A stretch of DNA of 64,000 nucleotides from an uncultured Eubacteriales bacterium (GTDB lineage Bacteria; Bacillota; Clostridia; Oscillospirales; Acutalibacteraceae). Positions 51,746 through 59,780 of this stretch are shown here, piece after piece; position 1 is the first letter of the stretch, and each line of letters opens with the position of its first letter. A model generated the notes under the pieces. It saw only the letters and a program-made list of their open reading frames with translations. It ran no database searches and was not told where the DNA came from. A program made the translations under genes and the position numbers. The stretch lies in the NCBI GenBank assembly GCA_934394855.1, contig CAKRRH010000001.1, forward strand, positions 146,429 to 210,428, given 5' to 3'.

Positions 51746-52852
51746 TTAGCCGAGCGAGATGGCAGCAAGCTCGGGATACATGGTTTTGTAACCGTAAAGT
51801 ACATCCATCGAGAGCATTTCCTTCTTGTACTTCATGTCATAGCCGCGAACAACGCGGAGTGTAACGCCGTTGTATGATGTAACATAGCTTTCAACGCCTG
51901 ACGGAGCAGTAAGCGGACGGGTTACAAACGCAAACGCATTAGGCACGAATGCAAGGTTGGCGGTATGATCGCCCATGAGCGTTACCGCTGTGCTTGTGGA
52001 AATATCCTTTTTAAGCACAGGATAAATTTTAACTGTGATTTCATTGCTTGCGGCTGTTGCGTCCTCTGTAACAACATAGTTACTGCCGAGGATAGTAAGA
52101 ATATCACCCTTAACAAGAGTGCCTGTAACCGATGTTGCGGTCAATGTAAGAGTAGTTGCACCTACCTTTGCCGCAGCTTTCGGCTTAACATCGGCTGAAA
52201 GTGTGCCTTTCTTGTGTGTTTTAATGCTCTGCGACATATAGTTGTCAAAGCCCATTACACGACCGAGCGAGCCATCACGAAGCGCCGATGTACTGCCCGA
52301 TTTCTCGGCATTAACAATAGCCGGGATAGTAACGAAGTTTGCGTCAGCCTCGGTATCCCAAATTGCTACACGACCCTGTGCAGGCACTTTGTTTGCGTTA
52401 AGCACTTTTCTTACCGCCGAAATATCGGTAAGTGCTGACGGAGTTGTGCCGGCTGTGCCGCAGGTGTAAGGAATATCCTTGTAGAGTTCCAAACCATCGG
52501 AGTTAATCTTCTGTGCGAGTGCGACTGCCGCAGGCTCCAAGAACAAACGATTAAGGTCGTCAACATTGGTTGCGCTCTCAATTGCTGAGAATTCAACGTC
52601 AACCGTTGCGAGCTTATCAAGCGTAACGGGAACGCTTTCCTCCTTGACGTCCTGCGCCGATGTTCCGCTCGACGGGTCGAAGTCACTGGCTGTCAGCTGA
52701 ACAGGCTTTTTAACCTGGATTGTTGCACCTTTGCCTGATACAAAATCCTCGGAATAGTCCTTATGAATAAGATTCGGGAAAACAAGGTTTTCGATCAGTC
52801 GAGGAAGTGTCTGTCTTGCGATTTCTTTTACTGTAATAAATTCATTTGGCAT
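51746..52852 (-). CDS. Phage major capsid protein, P22 coat-like
   Basis: The product has 368 residues. FITVKEIARQTLPRLIENLVF, the SGKGATIQVKKP loop, and SLGRVMGFDNYMSQSI are typical of the P22 coat-type HK97 fold. Residues about 220-290 look like an inserted beta domain. C-terminal VTSYNGVTLRVVRGYDM completes the P domain. It forms the icosahedral shell. The scaffold gene lies immediately upstream. Confidence 0.9.
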   Translation of the reverse strand: MPNEFITVKEIARQTLPRLIENLVFPNLIHKDYSEDFVSGKGATIQVKKPVQLTASDFDPSSGTSAQDVKEESVPVTLDKLATVDVEFSAIESATNVDDLNRLFLEPAAVALAQKINSDGLELYKDIPYTCGTAGTTPSALTDISAVRKVLNANKVPAQGRVAIWDTEADANFVTIPAIVNAEKSGSTSALRDGSLGRVMGFDNYMSQSIKTHKKGTLSADVKPKAAAKVGATTLTLTATSVTGTLVKGDILTILGSNYVVTEDATAASNEITVKIYPVLKKDISTSTAVTLMGDHTANLAFVPNAFAFVTRPLTAPSGVESYVTSYNGVTLRVVRGYDMKYKKEMLSMDVLYGYKTMYPELAAISLG

Positions 52853-52859
52853 AGTTTAA

Positions 52860-53462
52860 TCATTCCTTTTTTGCATAAATTTTGTTGTAGTATTCTTCAT
52901 CGGACATCTTATCGTAATCGACATTGTTATTACCGCCGTGACCGGCGCCGCTGTTACCTCTGCCGGTATAGCCGCCATTATTCTGGTTGGCGTTATTATT
53001 TTTTGTGTCGCTGTCAAACAGATAACCGTCCGATTCTTTCAGCCTTTCAAGCTGTTCTTCAAAGCCCAACAGCTTATCGCCGTCAAGCTTAATTACCGAC
53101 ATATCGAGCGCCGCTTTAGCCAGTTTCGGATTCTTGGCTTTAGCACCGACAAGCGCCATGTTCAGCGCACTGTCGAGCTTCAGCGCCGATGTGTCATTTG
53201 TGTACTTTTCGTTGAGATCCGCAATCTGCTGATTGAGTTTATCAACGTCCACACCGTCAAACTTTTTAACCGCCGTCTGCAGGTCGGCAATCGTTTTGTT
53301 TGCGGTGCTAAGCTCGGCAACCTTGTCATCGAGCTTTTGCTTGTCAACATATTTGCCGTCGGCAAGATTGGCAAGCTTGATTTCTTTGTTTTCGCCGAGT
53401 TTTTTAACAAACTCATCAAATGTGAGTGCGCTCTCGCCGAAAATAGGTTTTAGATAATCCAT
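52860..53462 (-). CDS. Phage scaffolding protein
   Basis: 200 residues from the ATG at 53462 (AAAGGA upstream). It starts MDYLKPIFGESALTFDEFVKK, and the middle is charged and helical (LSTANKTIADLQTAVKKFDG). It ends with a Gly/Asn-rich low-complexity stretch and DYDKMSDEEYYNKIYAKKE. This matches clostridial phage scaffolds of the GPO/gp20 kind. It is found just before the coat gene. Confidence 0.85.
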   Translation of the reverse strand: MDYLKPIFGESALTFDEFVKKLGENKEIKLANLADGKYVDKQKLDDKVAELSTANKTIADLQTAVKKFDGVDVDKLNQQIADLNEKYTNDTSALKLDSALNMALVGAKAKNPKLAKAALDMSVIKLDGDKLLGFEEQLERLKESDGYLFDSDTKNNNANQNNGGYTGRGNSGAGHGGNNNVDYDKMSDEEYYNKIYAKKE

Positions 53463-53680
53463 AAGTTTTTTTCCTTTCCGCTCTGGTAAATCGCTTTGAT
53501 TTATAAATCCGCAGCTGCTCTGCGTCGGAGCGTCCGTGCGGTTAAATGTCAGCACGGCAAGACTGATTTTTTGTATGAAAAAAGCACCCTCACAACCGAT
53601 ATTGCAATCGATTGCAAAAGTGCTTAGTTCCGATATTATGATTTTGGGTATAAAAATACCACCCTGACAAGCGGGGTGGG
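53463..53680 (-). other. Non-coding gap with hairpins before the scaffold gene
   Basis: These 218 bases carry no gene. Seen on the minus strand they hold a terminator-like hairpin around 53655-53685, a second hairpin closed by AAGCAC/GTGCTT (53582-53627) followed by TTTTTT and containing the perfect palindrome TTGCAATCGATTGCAA (53602-53617), and a CCGTGC/GCACGG inverted repeat near 53540. The head gene transcript may therefore be partly ended here. Confidence 0.55.
53582..53627 (-). terminator. Probable terminator before the scaffold gene
   Basis: On the minus strand AAGCAC pairs with GTGCTT around an inner palindrome TTGCAATCGATTGCAA, and the stem is followed by a run of T. Confidence 0.5.
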
Positions 53681-53685
53681 TTATT
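53655..53685 (-). terminator. Probable terminator after the 54-aa gene
   Basis: CCACCC pairs with GGGTGG (53659-53664, 53674-53679), extended by an A/T stem with a bulge, and followed on the minus strand by TATTTTT. It overlaps the stop codon of the 54-aa gene. Confidence 0.5.
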
Positions 53686-53845
53686 CTATACCATATTCCT
53701 TTCGTTGTTGTTCATTGAATTCAACCTTAGGTTCACTCATGTACTCTTTATACGTTTTTCCATATAGTCGTAGGAACTCTTGATCACGAATATTTGATTT
53801 TTTCAACTCCAATGGTGTATCGTCTATTTTAATCTTTTTTCTCAT
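53681..53845 (-). CDS. 54-residue protein coupled to the JAMM-bearing head protein
   Basis: ATG at 53845 overlaps the upstream stop as ATGA; GGAGGT lies ten bases before it. The product is charged (RKKIKIDDTPLELKKSN, then FNEQQRKEYGIE) and has no membrane part. I know no family. Tight coupling to a head protein with an enzyme-like C-terminus raises the possibility of an immunity or inhibitor protein, which is inference from context only. It ends in a terminator-like hairpin. Confidence 0.65.
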   Translation of the reverse strand: MRKKIKIDDTPLELKKSNIRDQEFLRLYGKTYKEYMSEPKVEFNEQQRKEYGIE

Positions 53846-55548
53846 AACATCTTGTACCTCCATTGATATTTTTTGCATAAAGCTAAGTTCGTCACATGGG
53901 TATCATTGTCGAAATGTTTGTATAAATCAATCCATTCCCTTATAAAGTCATCATACACTATTCTGTCAGAAAAATCAAGTCTTTTTCCGGAATCTATGCT
54001 CAATGTATAAACACTTCCATCGTGTCCGGCTGCGACTATTGTTTTAATTTCCTCTATACTGTTTAATGTTATTATATCATCATAACTGAATGATGTACTA
54101 TTTGGGTGATTATGCGTCAGGACCAACGAATTCTTTTTAAAAATACTAAAATCCATTTCAAAGCCACCGCCATATGAACTTAACCGTTTGTTCAAAATAG
54201 TTTTTCCGTTTTTTGCGTCAACAATCATAAGGTTTTCAAAGTCTGTTCCCGAATTTAATTCTATTGCTCTTTTGGATGCTCGGCATACCGCGCTGTCTGC
54301 CTTTCGGGATTTTGCCACCCCATTATATTTTAATCTATATGACTCATTATTTATTCTGCTTGTATCCATAGCAAGCGGATTACTGTTATTTATAGACTTG
54401 ATGTTTATCTTCTGCTTAATAGAATCAAAAACACCTTCACGCTCATAATCTCTTTTCAGTCCTGTTTGCTCGATGAAATCGCGCTGTCTGTCTTGCCAGT
54501 TCCGTAATTTCGACTTACTGTTGGCAGTGTCAAGCCCTGCCGATTCAAAGCCTGCAACCTCACGCTTATATTTGCGTATCTGCCGCTCGATATAGCGTTG
54601 TTTTTGCGTTGCTTCATATTCCGACAACCGCTCGCCGTTATACTCATATTTCGGCTCGTTGAGCGTTTTCAGCTCATCATCAGTATATGCACGCTCCGAA
54701 CCCTCGATGTATGGATAAAAGCTATGTCGGCAGTTCCAGCCGCAAAGTCCCGCACCACTGCCGTAGCCCGTCTTTTCGACAAGCGACGGATATTTTGTAC
54801 TTTTGCCCGAACGGCTGTATATTTTGCCTTGCCAAGCGGCGTGGTTCGCAATGCCCTTGCCGGTCCTTGCGCCTGAATGTGCCGTAACCTCGACCAAATC
54901 GCAATCAAGCTCATCGGCAAGCGCCTCTTGACCTTTCGCCGCTGCCTGATTTACTCCTGTGAGAATCGAACGGCGAACCGCCGTTTCCATATAATCATTA
55001 TGCCCGGCGTAATTTGCGACCGCAATGCCGTTATCGGTAAGCTTTTGTATAGCGTTGCGTATTGCGGTATTATGATCAAACGCCCCTGACGATACCTGTA
55101 AATAGGCAGAATCAAGAGCGTCGAAATATTGCATTGTAGCGTTGTTTACCGTCGTTCGGGTGATGTTTTCAAATTCACCGTTCGTCATTCGCAAGCCATT
55201 GTCAAGCGCTTGCTTTACCGACTGTGATTGCAATGCCTCGGTCGGGTCGATACCCGCACGCTTATATATTTTGGCGTCATTGTTAAGCGCTTTGTAACCG
55301 CTTTCAGTGATGATACGGCGGATTTCGTCTTTTGATTTTCCCGACACAGCAGACAATCGACCGACGATTTCATTTTGCACCATTCCCATTTCCTGAAGCT
55401 TTTCAAACTGCCATTGCGCTGACGGAATAAACATATCTTTTTCGGCTATGCGTTTTGCCATATCCGAAATAATATCACGCTCGACCTTTGCGTATAAATC
55501 CACGAGTCTGTCGGGATATTGACCGATTTGACGGGGAGACAAACCCAT
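53842..55548 (-). CDS. Phage minor head protein (Phage_min_cap2) with C-terminal JAMM-like domain
   Basis: The product has 568 residues. Residues 1 to about 300 match phage minor capsid protein 2: MGLSPRQIGQYPDRLVDLYAKVE, then TAHSGARTGKGIANHAAWQGK, and CGWNCRHSFYPY at 269-280. A helical linker follows. Residues about 420-568 form another domain with THNHPNSTSFSYDD at 478-491. This gives the JAMM/JAB zinc pattern HxHP...SxxD (His479, His481, Ser488, Asp491), with Glu438 a candidate catalytic acid in the preceding strand. The first part is a portal-associated head protein; the last part should be a metallopeptidase carried in the virion. TAATG joins it to the portal gene. Confidence 0.85.
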   Translation of the reverse strand: MGLSPRQIGQYPDRLVDLYAKVERDIISDMAKRIAEKDMFIPSAQWQFEKLQEMGMVQNEIVGRLSAVSGKSKDEIRRIITESGYKALNNDAKIYKRAGIDPTEALQSQSVKQALDNGLRMTNGEFENITRTTVNNATMQYFDALDSAYLQVSSGAFDHNTAIRNAIQKLTDNGIAVANYAGHNDYMETAVRRSILTGVNQAAAKGQEALADELDCDLVEVTAHSGARTGKGIANHAAWQGKIYSRSGKSTKYPSLVEKTGYGSGAGLCGWNCRHSFYPYIEGSERAYTDDELKTLNEPKYEYNGERLSEYEATQKQRYIERQIRKYKREVAGFESAGLDTANSKSKLRNWQDRQRDFIEQTGLKRDYEREGVFDSIKQKINIKSINNSNPLAMDTSRINNESYRLKYNGVAKSRKADSAVCRASKRAIELNSGTDFENLMIVDAKNGKTILNKRLSSYGGGFEMDFSIFKKNSLVLTHNHPNSTSFSYDDIITLNSIEEIKTIVAAGHDGSVYTLSIDSGKRLDFSDRIVYDDFIREWIDLYKHFDNDTHVTNLALCKKYQWRYKML

Positions 55549-57002
55549 TATTCATCACCTGTATTATCATTATTAAAGCTAAGTCCGCCGGGTGCTGATT
55601 CGGAAAGTACGGCTTTTGCCGTCTGTTCGTCATCACCGTACCACTTAACACGGTATTCCCATTTCTTCATCAGTCCCGCATTGACCTCTTGCAAGTCACG
55701 CAGCCGCTCGCTTTCCTTGTCGATGATGTAACTGTCCTCGAACTGAATTGATACATTGCAATCGGGATTTACATCAGCGTTACAGATGTTTTTTGCAACC
55801 CACAATGTATGTTTCATAAGCGTTATCAGAGCATTCTCTACGATTATGTAATGCTTTGCGGCATTCTGCACAAGCTCTTGTTTATCTCCCATATACTGCG
55901 TTGCAGTAACCACATTACCGCCGTTAAACTGATAATGCTTTGTTCCAAGCCCGCACTTAAACGACAGATAATCAAGCTGTGATTGGACACCGTCTTTGTT
56001 TTCGGTAACACGCAATTCGGGATTGTATTCCTTGATATATGCTTGTCCGTCTTCTCTCATTTCATCTTCGGTGACGGCAAAAAGCTGTTGCGCCACATCA
56101 TCGGGCGTTATAGTTATGCCGTTTTCATCAACCTGCAACATTGATTTTGCCATAAACACTTTTTTGCCGCCGAGTTTAAAGTCACGGCAGAAATTATTGA
56201 ACGCAAGGTCCACACCTTTTAAGCAATCGATTGCATTTGCATATATAGACATTCCCAAGCCTTGAGAATATGCGAATGTGTTTTCGGTGTTAGGTTCGAT
56301 GATTACAAACGGCGGTATATCCGTATTGAGCGTAAGATTCGGAAGTACACCCTCGGGGAGTTCCACGGGCTTCAACATACCTTCCTCAATCAAGTACATA
56401 CGGTTTTCAATACTGTACTGCCCGCCGCTTTTTGTGATAATCTGCACATAAGCATAACTTTTGCTCTTTATCGTCTTTTCGGAGACAAACGCCGCTTCGG
56501 TGATATTACCGTTTTCAACTGTCAGCGGAATAATGCCCTCGGCTGATATATAGTCATATTTGATTTTAGCCGACTCGTCCGCCGCAATGTTTCCATTCTT
56601 GATTAGCATATCATCAACGCCGACTACGATTGCGCCCGTACCGGAATAAAAAGCCTTTTCAACAAGCCGATTTGCGTTTACCCAAAAGCCGATGCGCTGT
56701 AAAAAACCGTTAGACTTATCATCACCGACAAGCCACAGCTTCGATTTTTCATCGTCTGCATTGATTTGTGTTTTTTCGTTAAGCAAAATGCTCGCCCAAT
56801 CTTCGCACACTTTTTTAGCCATGCGCAGAGAATACAGCTGGCGGTCGATCCGTCTGCCGTTACATTTCTCGTGGAATTCGTGGAACTCCTTACGATAACC
56901 TTTCCACCAATCCGCCCATTCGCTTATGTGCGTGTAATATTCGCTTTTAATTTCGTAGCCGAATTCTTTATTGAGAATATCAATAATCTGTTCTGTTATC
57001 AT
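55548..57002 (-). CDS. Phage portal protein, A118 type
   Basis: The product has 484 residues. EWADWWKGYRKEFHEF, MAKKVCEDWASILLNEKT, and HYQFNGGNVVTATQYMGDKQ fit the A118-type (SPP1-like) portal. It forms the dodecameric DNA gate at one head vertex. It overlaps the terminase gene stop and the minor head gene start by one to four bases. Confidence 0.92.
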   Translation of the reverse strand: MITEQIIDILNKEFGYEIKSEYYTHISEWADWWKGYRKEFHEFHEKCNGRRIDRQLYSLRMAKKVCEDWASILLNEKTQINADDEKSKLWLVGDDKSNGFLQRIGFWVNANRLVEKAFYSGTGAIVVGVDDMLIKNGNIAADESAKIKYDYISAEGIIPLTVENGNITEAAFVSEKTIKSKSYAYVQIITKSGGQYSIENRMYLIEEGMLKPVELPEGVLPNLTLNTDIPPFVIIEPNTENTFAYSQGLGMSIYANAIDCLKGVDLAFNNFCRDFKLGGKKVFMAKSMLQVDENGITITPDDVAQQLFAVTEDEMREDGQAYIKEYNPELRVTENKDGVQSQLDYLSFKCGLGTKHYQFNGGNVVTATQYMGDKQELVQNAAKHYIIVENALITLMKHTLWVAKNICNADVNPDCNVSIQFEDSYIIDKESERLRDLQEVNAGLMKKWEYRVKWYGDDEQTAKAVLSESAPGGLSFNNDNTGDE

Positions 57003-58345
57003 TCGTTATCGCCTTTCTGATTACCTATTTTTGTCCGATACGGCAGCCATGCATACTGGTCCGCATTAATCGTATGATCATGCCCATCTTCGGGCTTGTT
57101 GTCCTTGTCCTCTTGCCAGCTGTATAGATTAAGTTCCTCAATGCTCGCTTTGCAGCTGTCCACGATGAGATAATCGCCGTGAGCAAGCCAACCCGACATC
57201 ATGTTAATACGGTCGATAATCTGCGTTTTCTTCCAAGCAGGCTCGAATTTATAAATACAACCGTTTTGTCTGGCGTATTTGTGGCATTCGGATATTGTTG
57301 CACTATCCGCATTATCAATAAAAATATGCCGTGCAAAGCCCCATATACGCCGCTGACGCTCACAGAAATCAAATATCATTGCAGGCAGATCAGACGGTGC
57401 AAGGGGTACAGCTCTGTCACGGTTGTTGTGCGTTTCATCCGCAAGACGAATGTATTTGCGGTCTGATGTTATACCGCCGAACACAAACGCAAATGTATCG
57501 GGCGACTTTTGCGAATATGAGGTATCAACACCGCAGGTCAAAGCGACAAAAGGATATTTTTTGATGTACTCTGCAACCCTAGCGGCTGTAACAATATTAC
57601 TCTTTTGTAAATCAAAAACAAGCCCTGTTGCACGACCTCGCAATCCCTCAATTTTGTTTTTATACAGCTTTGTGCCTTTCGGCGCCGACATCTTTTTTCG
57701 CTCTATGTCCTCAGCCGAAAGAGATAAATTATCGTAGAAAGCGAAGAACCAATACCGCCATTTCGGTACAGGTTCTTCGTTCAGTTCCGACATTATTTCA
57801 TCAGGCACATCTGCCGCATATTTTTTATACGGTCGAGAGCGATTGACGAATTCTTTGTAAATCGGCAAACTCGGATCATCGGGGTTGAGCGTTGCCATAA
57901 GATAATCATTTCGGGTTGACATCTCTCGGACAAATTCAATATCGGCTGTGTTTATTTCGTCGATATATACGCACCCGAACTGTGCTCCAAGCGCCATTTG
58001 CCACTTGTCCTTGTTATCATAGCCTAGAATATAGATTATCTTACCCTCAAACTTAATATGCGGCAGCTTGTAATCTTTATCACCGTTACCGTAATACTTT
58101 GCGTTGTGGTGCAAATCAAGTATGCCGTTATCCTGCTGAATGATAGTTTCCTCTGCCTTACCGGTTGTCTTGGCAGCGATAACATGGAGCTTTTTACTGC
58201 TCTCCGACACCATACGCATAAACTTTACACCTGCGCCGACAGTTGTTTTTCCACTTGCGGTAGTCCCCTCAAGGAAATCCGCCGTTACATTTTTTGTTGA
58301 GTTAATAAAATCAATATATTTTTGAGATAATGGGAATTTACTCAA
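56999..58345 (-). CDS. Phage terminase large subunit
   Basis: The product has 448 residues. The ATPase has Walker A GTTASGKTT near residues 27-35 and Walker B GCVYIDE. The C-terminal nuclease has CGVDTSYSQKSPDTFAF and the acidic DNADSATI. This is the PBSX/A118-like headful packaging group. The start is TTG, with GGTGG eight bases upstream. Confidence 0.93.
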   Translation of the reverse strand: MSKFPLSQKYIDFINSTKNVTADFLEGTTASGKTTVGAGVKFMRMVSESSKKLHVIAAKTTGKAEETIIQQDNGILDLHHNAKYYGNGDKDYKLPHIKFEGKIIYILGYDNKDKWQMALGAQFGCVYIDEINTADIEFVREMSTRNDYLMATLNPDDPSLPIYKEFVNRSRPYKKYAADVPDEIMSELNEEPVPKWRYWFFAFYDNLSLSAEDIERKKMSAPKGTKLYKNKIEGLRGRATGLVFDLQKSNIVTAARVAEYIKKYPFVALTCGVDTSYSQKSPDTFAFVFGGITSDRKYIRLADETHNNRDRAVPLAPSDLPAMIFDFCERQRRIWGFARHIFIDNADSATISECHKYARQNGCIYKFEPAWKKTQIIDRINMMSGWLAHGDYLIVDSCKASIEELNLYSWQEDKDNKPEDGHDHTINADQYAWLPYRTKIGNQKGDNE

Positions 58346-58376
58346 GGTTCAAACCACCACACTTTCGATAAAATAA

Positions 58377-58490
58377 AAAACACCTCGGATTGTCGAACAA
58401 TGGGAAATCGCCATTAAAGAAGACGGAATAACTAAAGCAGAATTTATCCGAAACGCAATCAATCTATATCTCAAAGAAGGAGCCGAGTAA
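58377..58490 (+). pseudogene. Fragment of a ribbon-helix-helix protein on the opposite strand
   Basis: The plus-strand frame 58377-58490 (stop TAA) reads VEQWEIAIKEDGITKAEFIRNAINLYLKEG, in part, which is the C-terminal RHH fold of CopG/Arc-like regulators. No start codon fits, an in-frame stop lies just upstream, and the N-terminal strand is missing. A GCCGA/TCGGC hairpin with TTTTTT follows. It is the only gene-like remnant on the plus strand in the prophage. Confidence 0.5.
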
Positions 58491-58504
58491 CATCGGCTTT
58501 TTTC
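58482..58504 (+). terminator. Terminator of the RHH fragment
   Basis: GCCGA-GTAACA-TCGGC is followed by TTTTTT on the plus strand; the stem is short (5 bp). Confidence 0.5.
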
Positions 58505-58509
58505 TTTTG

Positions 58510-58890
58510 TCAATCATCAAGTCCCTTGCCGCCAAGCTGATTTAATACATCTGACAGTTTTTCGGAGGTATTAACCTCAGCTTGAACCTTTGCAGTATAT
58601 TTTCCCTTTAATTCAAAATACAACTTTATTGCTTGCACATTTCCGTTTTTACATTCGTTAATGAGTGACTTCCAAACCGCGGCAAGCTCGCTGTCGGTAT
58701 ATTTGTCAACAAGGCCGTTGATGTAGTTAAGATATGCTTCATCCTCAAGCCAGCGATAAAAAGTAGTTCGCGGAACACCGACAGATTTTATTAGCTCTGT
58801 TATTGTTCCGTTAAAGTCAGGATTTGCAAGTAGTTCGGCAACTTTTTTCCGCTTGCCGGTATAAATGCTTTTTGTTCCGTTTTGTTCCAT
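58510..58890 (-). CDS. Phage terminase small subunit
   Basis: The product has 126 residues with a helix-turn-helix (VAELLANPDFNGTITELIKSVGVPRTTFYRWL, in part) and an oligomerisation region. It recognises the packaging site and feeds DNA to the large subunit. It is separated from the large subunit by 164 bp that contain the RHH fragment. Confidence 0.85.
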   Translation of the reverse strand: MEQNGTKSIYTGKRKKVAELLANPDFNGTITELIKSVGVPRTTFYRWLEDEAYLNYINGLVDKYTDSELAAVWKSLINECKNGNVQAIKLYFELKGKYTAKVQAEVNTSEKLSDVLNQLGGKGLDD

Positions 58891-58918
58891 TTACACACCC
58901 GCCTTTCGAGTAAAATAA

Positions 58919-58940
58919 AAGCCCTGCCAAAGCAGAGCTT
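58919..58940 (-). terminator. Terminator of the YfbU-like cargo gene
   Basis: On the minus strand AAGC-T-CTGC pairs with GCAG-G-GCTT around a 4-base loop and is followed by TTTATTTT. It lies 20 bases after the YfbU-like gene and before the terminase small subunit. Confidence 0.65.
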
Positions 58941-58959
58941 AATTATATCTATAATTGGA

Positions 58960-59487
58960 TTATTTTGAAATTATATCTTTTAGTTCATTTGCAGAAAGCA
59001 AATTGTCAACCGTGGTTTTTTCGCTTAATTTCCTTTTCTTTTGAATTTCTTGATATCTCGAAAGCATACCCCTGTATATACCAAGCTTACTATAAAAACT
59101 TTCCAATTCAACATTAGAAAATTCTGAATATAACTTGCGCGTTTCTATAAGCCATTTTGTGTAATAGTAGTATTCTTTTTCATTTTCATCATCAAATCCA
59201 GAAAAAATACAATCTTCCTTTGAGATCTCACTTTTATCAACAAGTTGCCTATATGACGCATACATGTTTCTAAACATGCTTAAAATATCGTGTACTTCTT
59301 TTGAAACATAGCGAGGGGTAAATTCAAAACTTCCTATCAATGAATCATAATCATATTCGCATCCTTTTTCAAGAATACTCTGACATTCATCATATTCATT
59401 ACATTTTCTTTTGTTGTCCTTGTCAAAAAATTTGAGTATCTCATACTGATTGTGTAATATTAATCTTTGCGCCTCGTTTAATTCCAT
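58960..59487 (-). CDS. YfbU family protein, probable phage cargo (moron)
   Basis: The product has 175 residues. The N-terminus MELNEAQRLILHNQYEILKFFD and C-terminus SANELKDIIS match the E. coli YfbU fold, and the length is normal. YfbU has been reported to affect cell death, but its mechanism is unknown. The start at 59487 follows AAAGGAG by nine bases; the upstream extension crosses the promoter. With its own promoter and terminator between regulator and terminase genes, it is likely expressed in the lysogen. Confidence 0.82.
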   Translation of the reverse strand: MELNEAQRLILHNQYEILKFFDKDNKRKCNEYDECQSILEKGCEYDYDSLIGSFEFTPRYVSKEVHDILSMFRNMYASYRQLVDKSEISKEDCIFSGFDDENEKEYYYYTKWLIETRKLYSEFSNVELESFYSKLGIYRGMLSRYQEIQKKRKLSEKTTVDNLLSANELKDIISK

Positions 59488-59515
59488 TTTATTAATCTCC
59501 TTTTGTTTTTTCTTT

Positions 59516-59544
59516 ATTTTACCACGCAATGTGAATTTTGTCAA
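59516..59544 (-). promoter_or_regulatory. Own promoter of the YfbU-like gene
   Basis: On the minus strand TTGACA (59539-59544) and TAAAAT (59516-59521) are 17 bases apart. Confidence 0.75.
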
Positions 59545-59561
59545 CTATATATAATAATTTT

Positions 59562-59599
59562 TTGACCGCCGAGCAAAAGGAGCAATGCCAGGCGGTCAA
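59562..59599. repeat. 9-bp inverted repeat upstream of the YfbU promoter
   Basis: TTGACCGCC at 59562-59570 and GGCGGTCAA at 59591-59599 are perfect inverted copies with a 20-base spacer. There is no T run after either arm. It may be an operator for the YfbU promoter. The rest of 59545-59780 holds no gene that I can support. Confidence 0.45.
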
Positions 59600-59700
59600 T
59601 TAAGGAGGAATAAAAAGAAGTTAGCTTGTTTTGTGCCGTTGTCCCCAAACCGGCACGCTCCCACCCAACAGCGCTATGCCGTTGACCTTTGATATAAAAA

Positions 59701-59745
59701 TAACCGAGCAGTAGGCGGATTTGTTTCTGCCCTTACTCGATTATT
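59701..59745 (-). terminator. Possible terminator after the DUF1492-like gene
   Basis: ATAA-C-CGAG pairs with CTCG-A-TTAT around a GGC/GCC inner stem; the minus strand continues TTATTTTTA. It is imperfect, but lies after the regulator gene. Confidence 0.35.
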
Positions 59746-59780
59746 TTCATGTTATTATTATACTTCAATTAAACTTGGCA

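Noticed and set aside
59585..59689. 34-codon plus-strand ORF in the gap before the YfbU-like gene
   Set aside because: Its ribosome site is only two bases from the ATG and the start lies within an inverted repeat; the peptide looks random.
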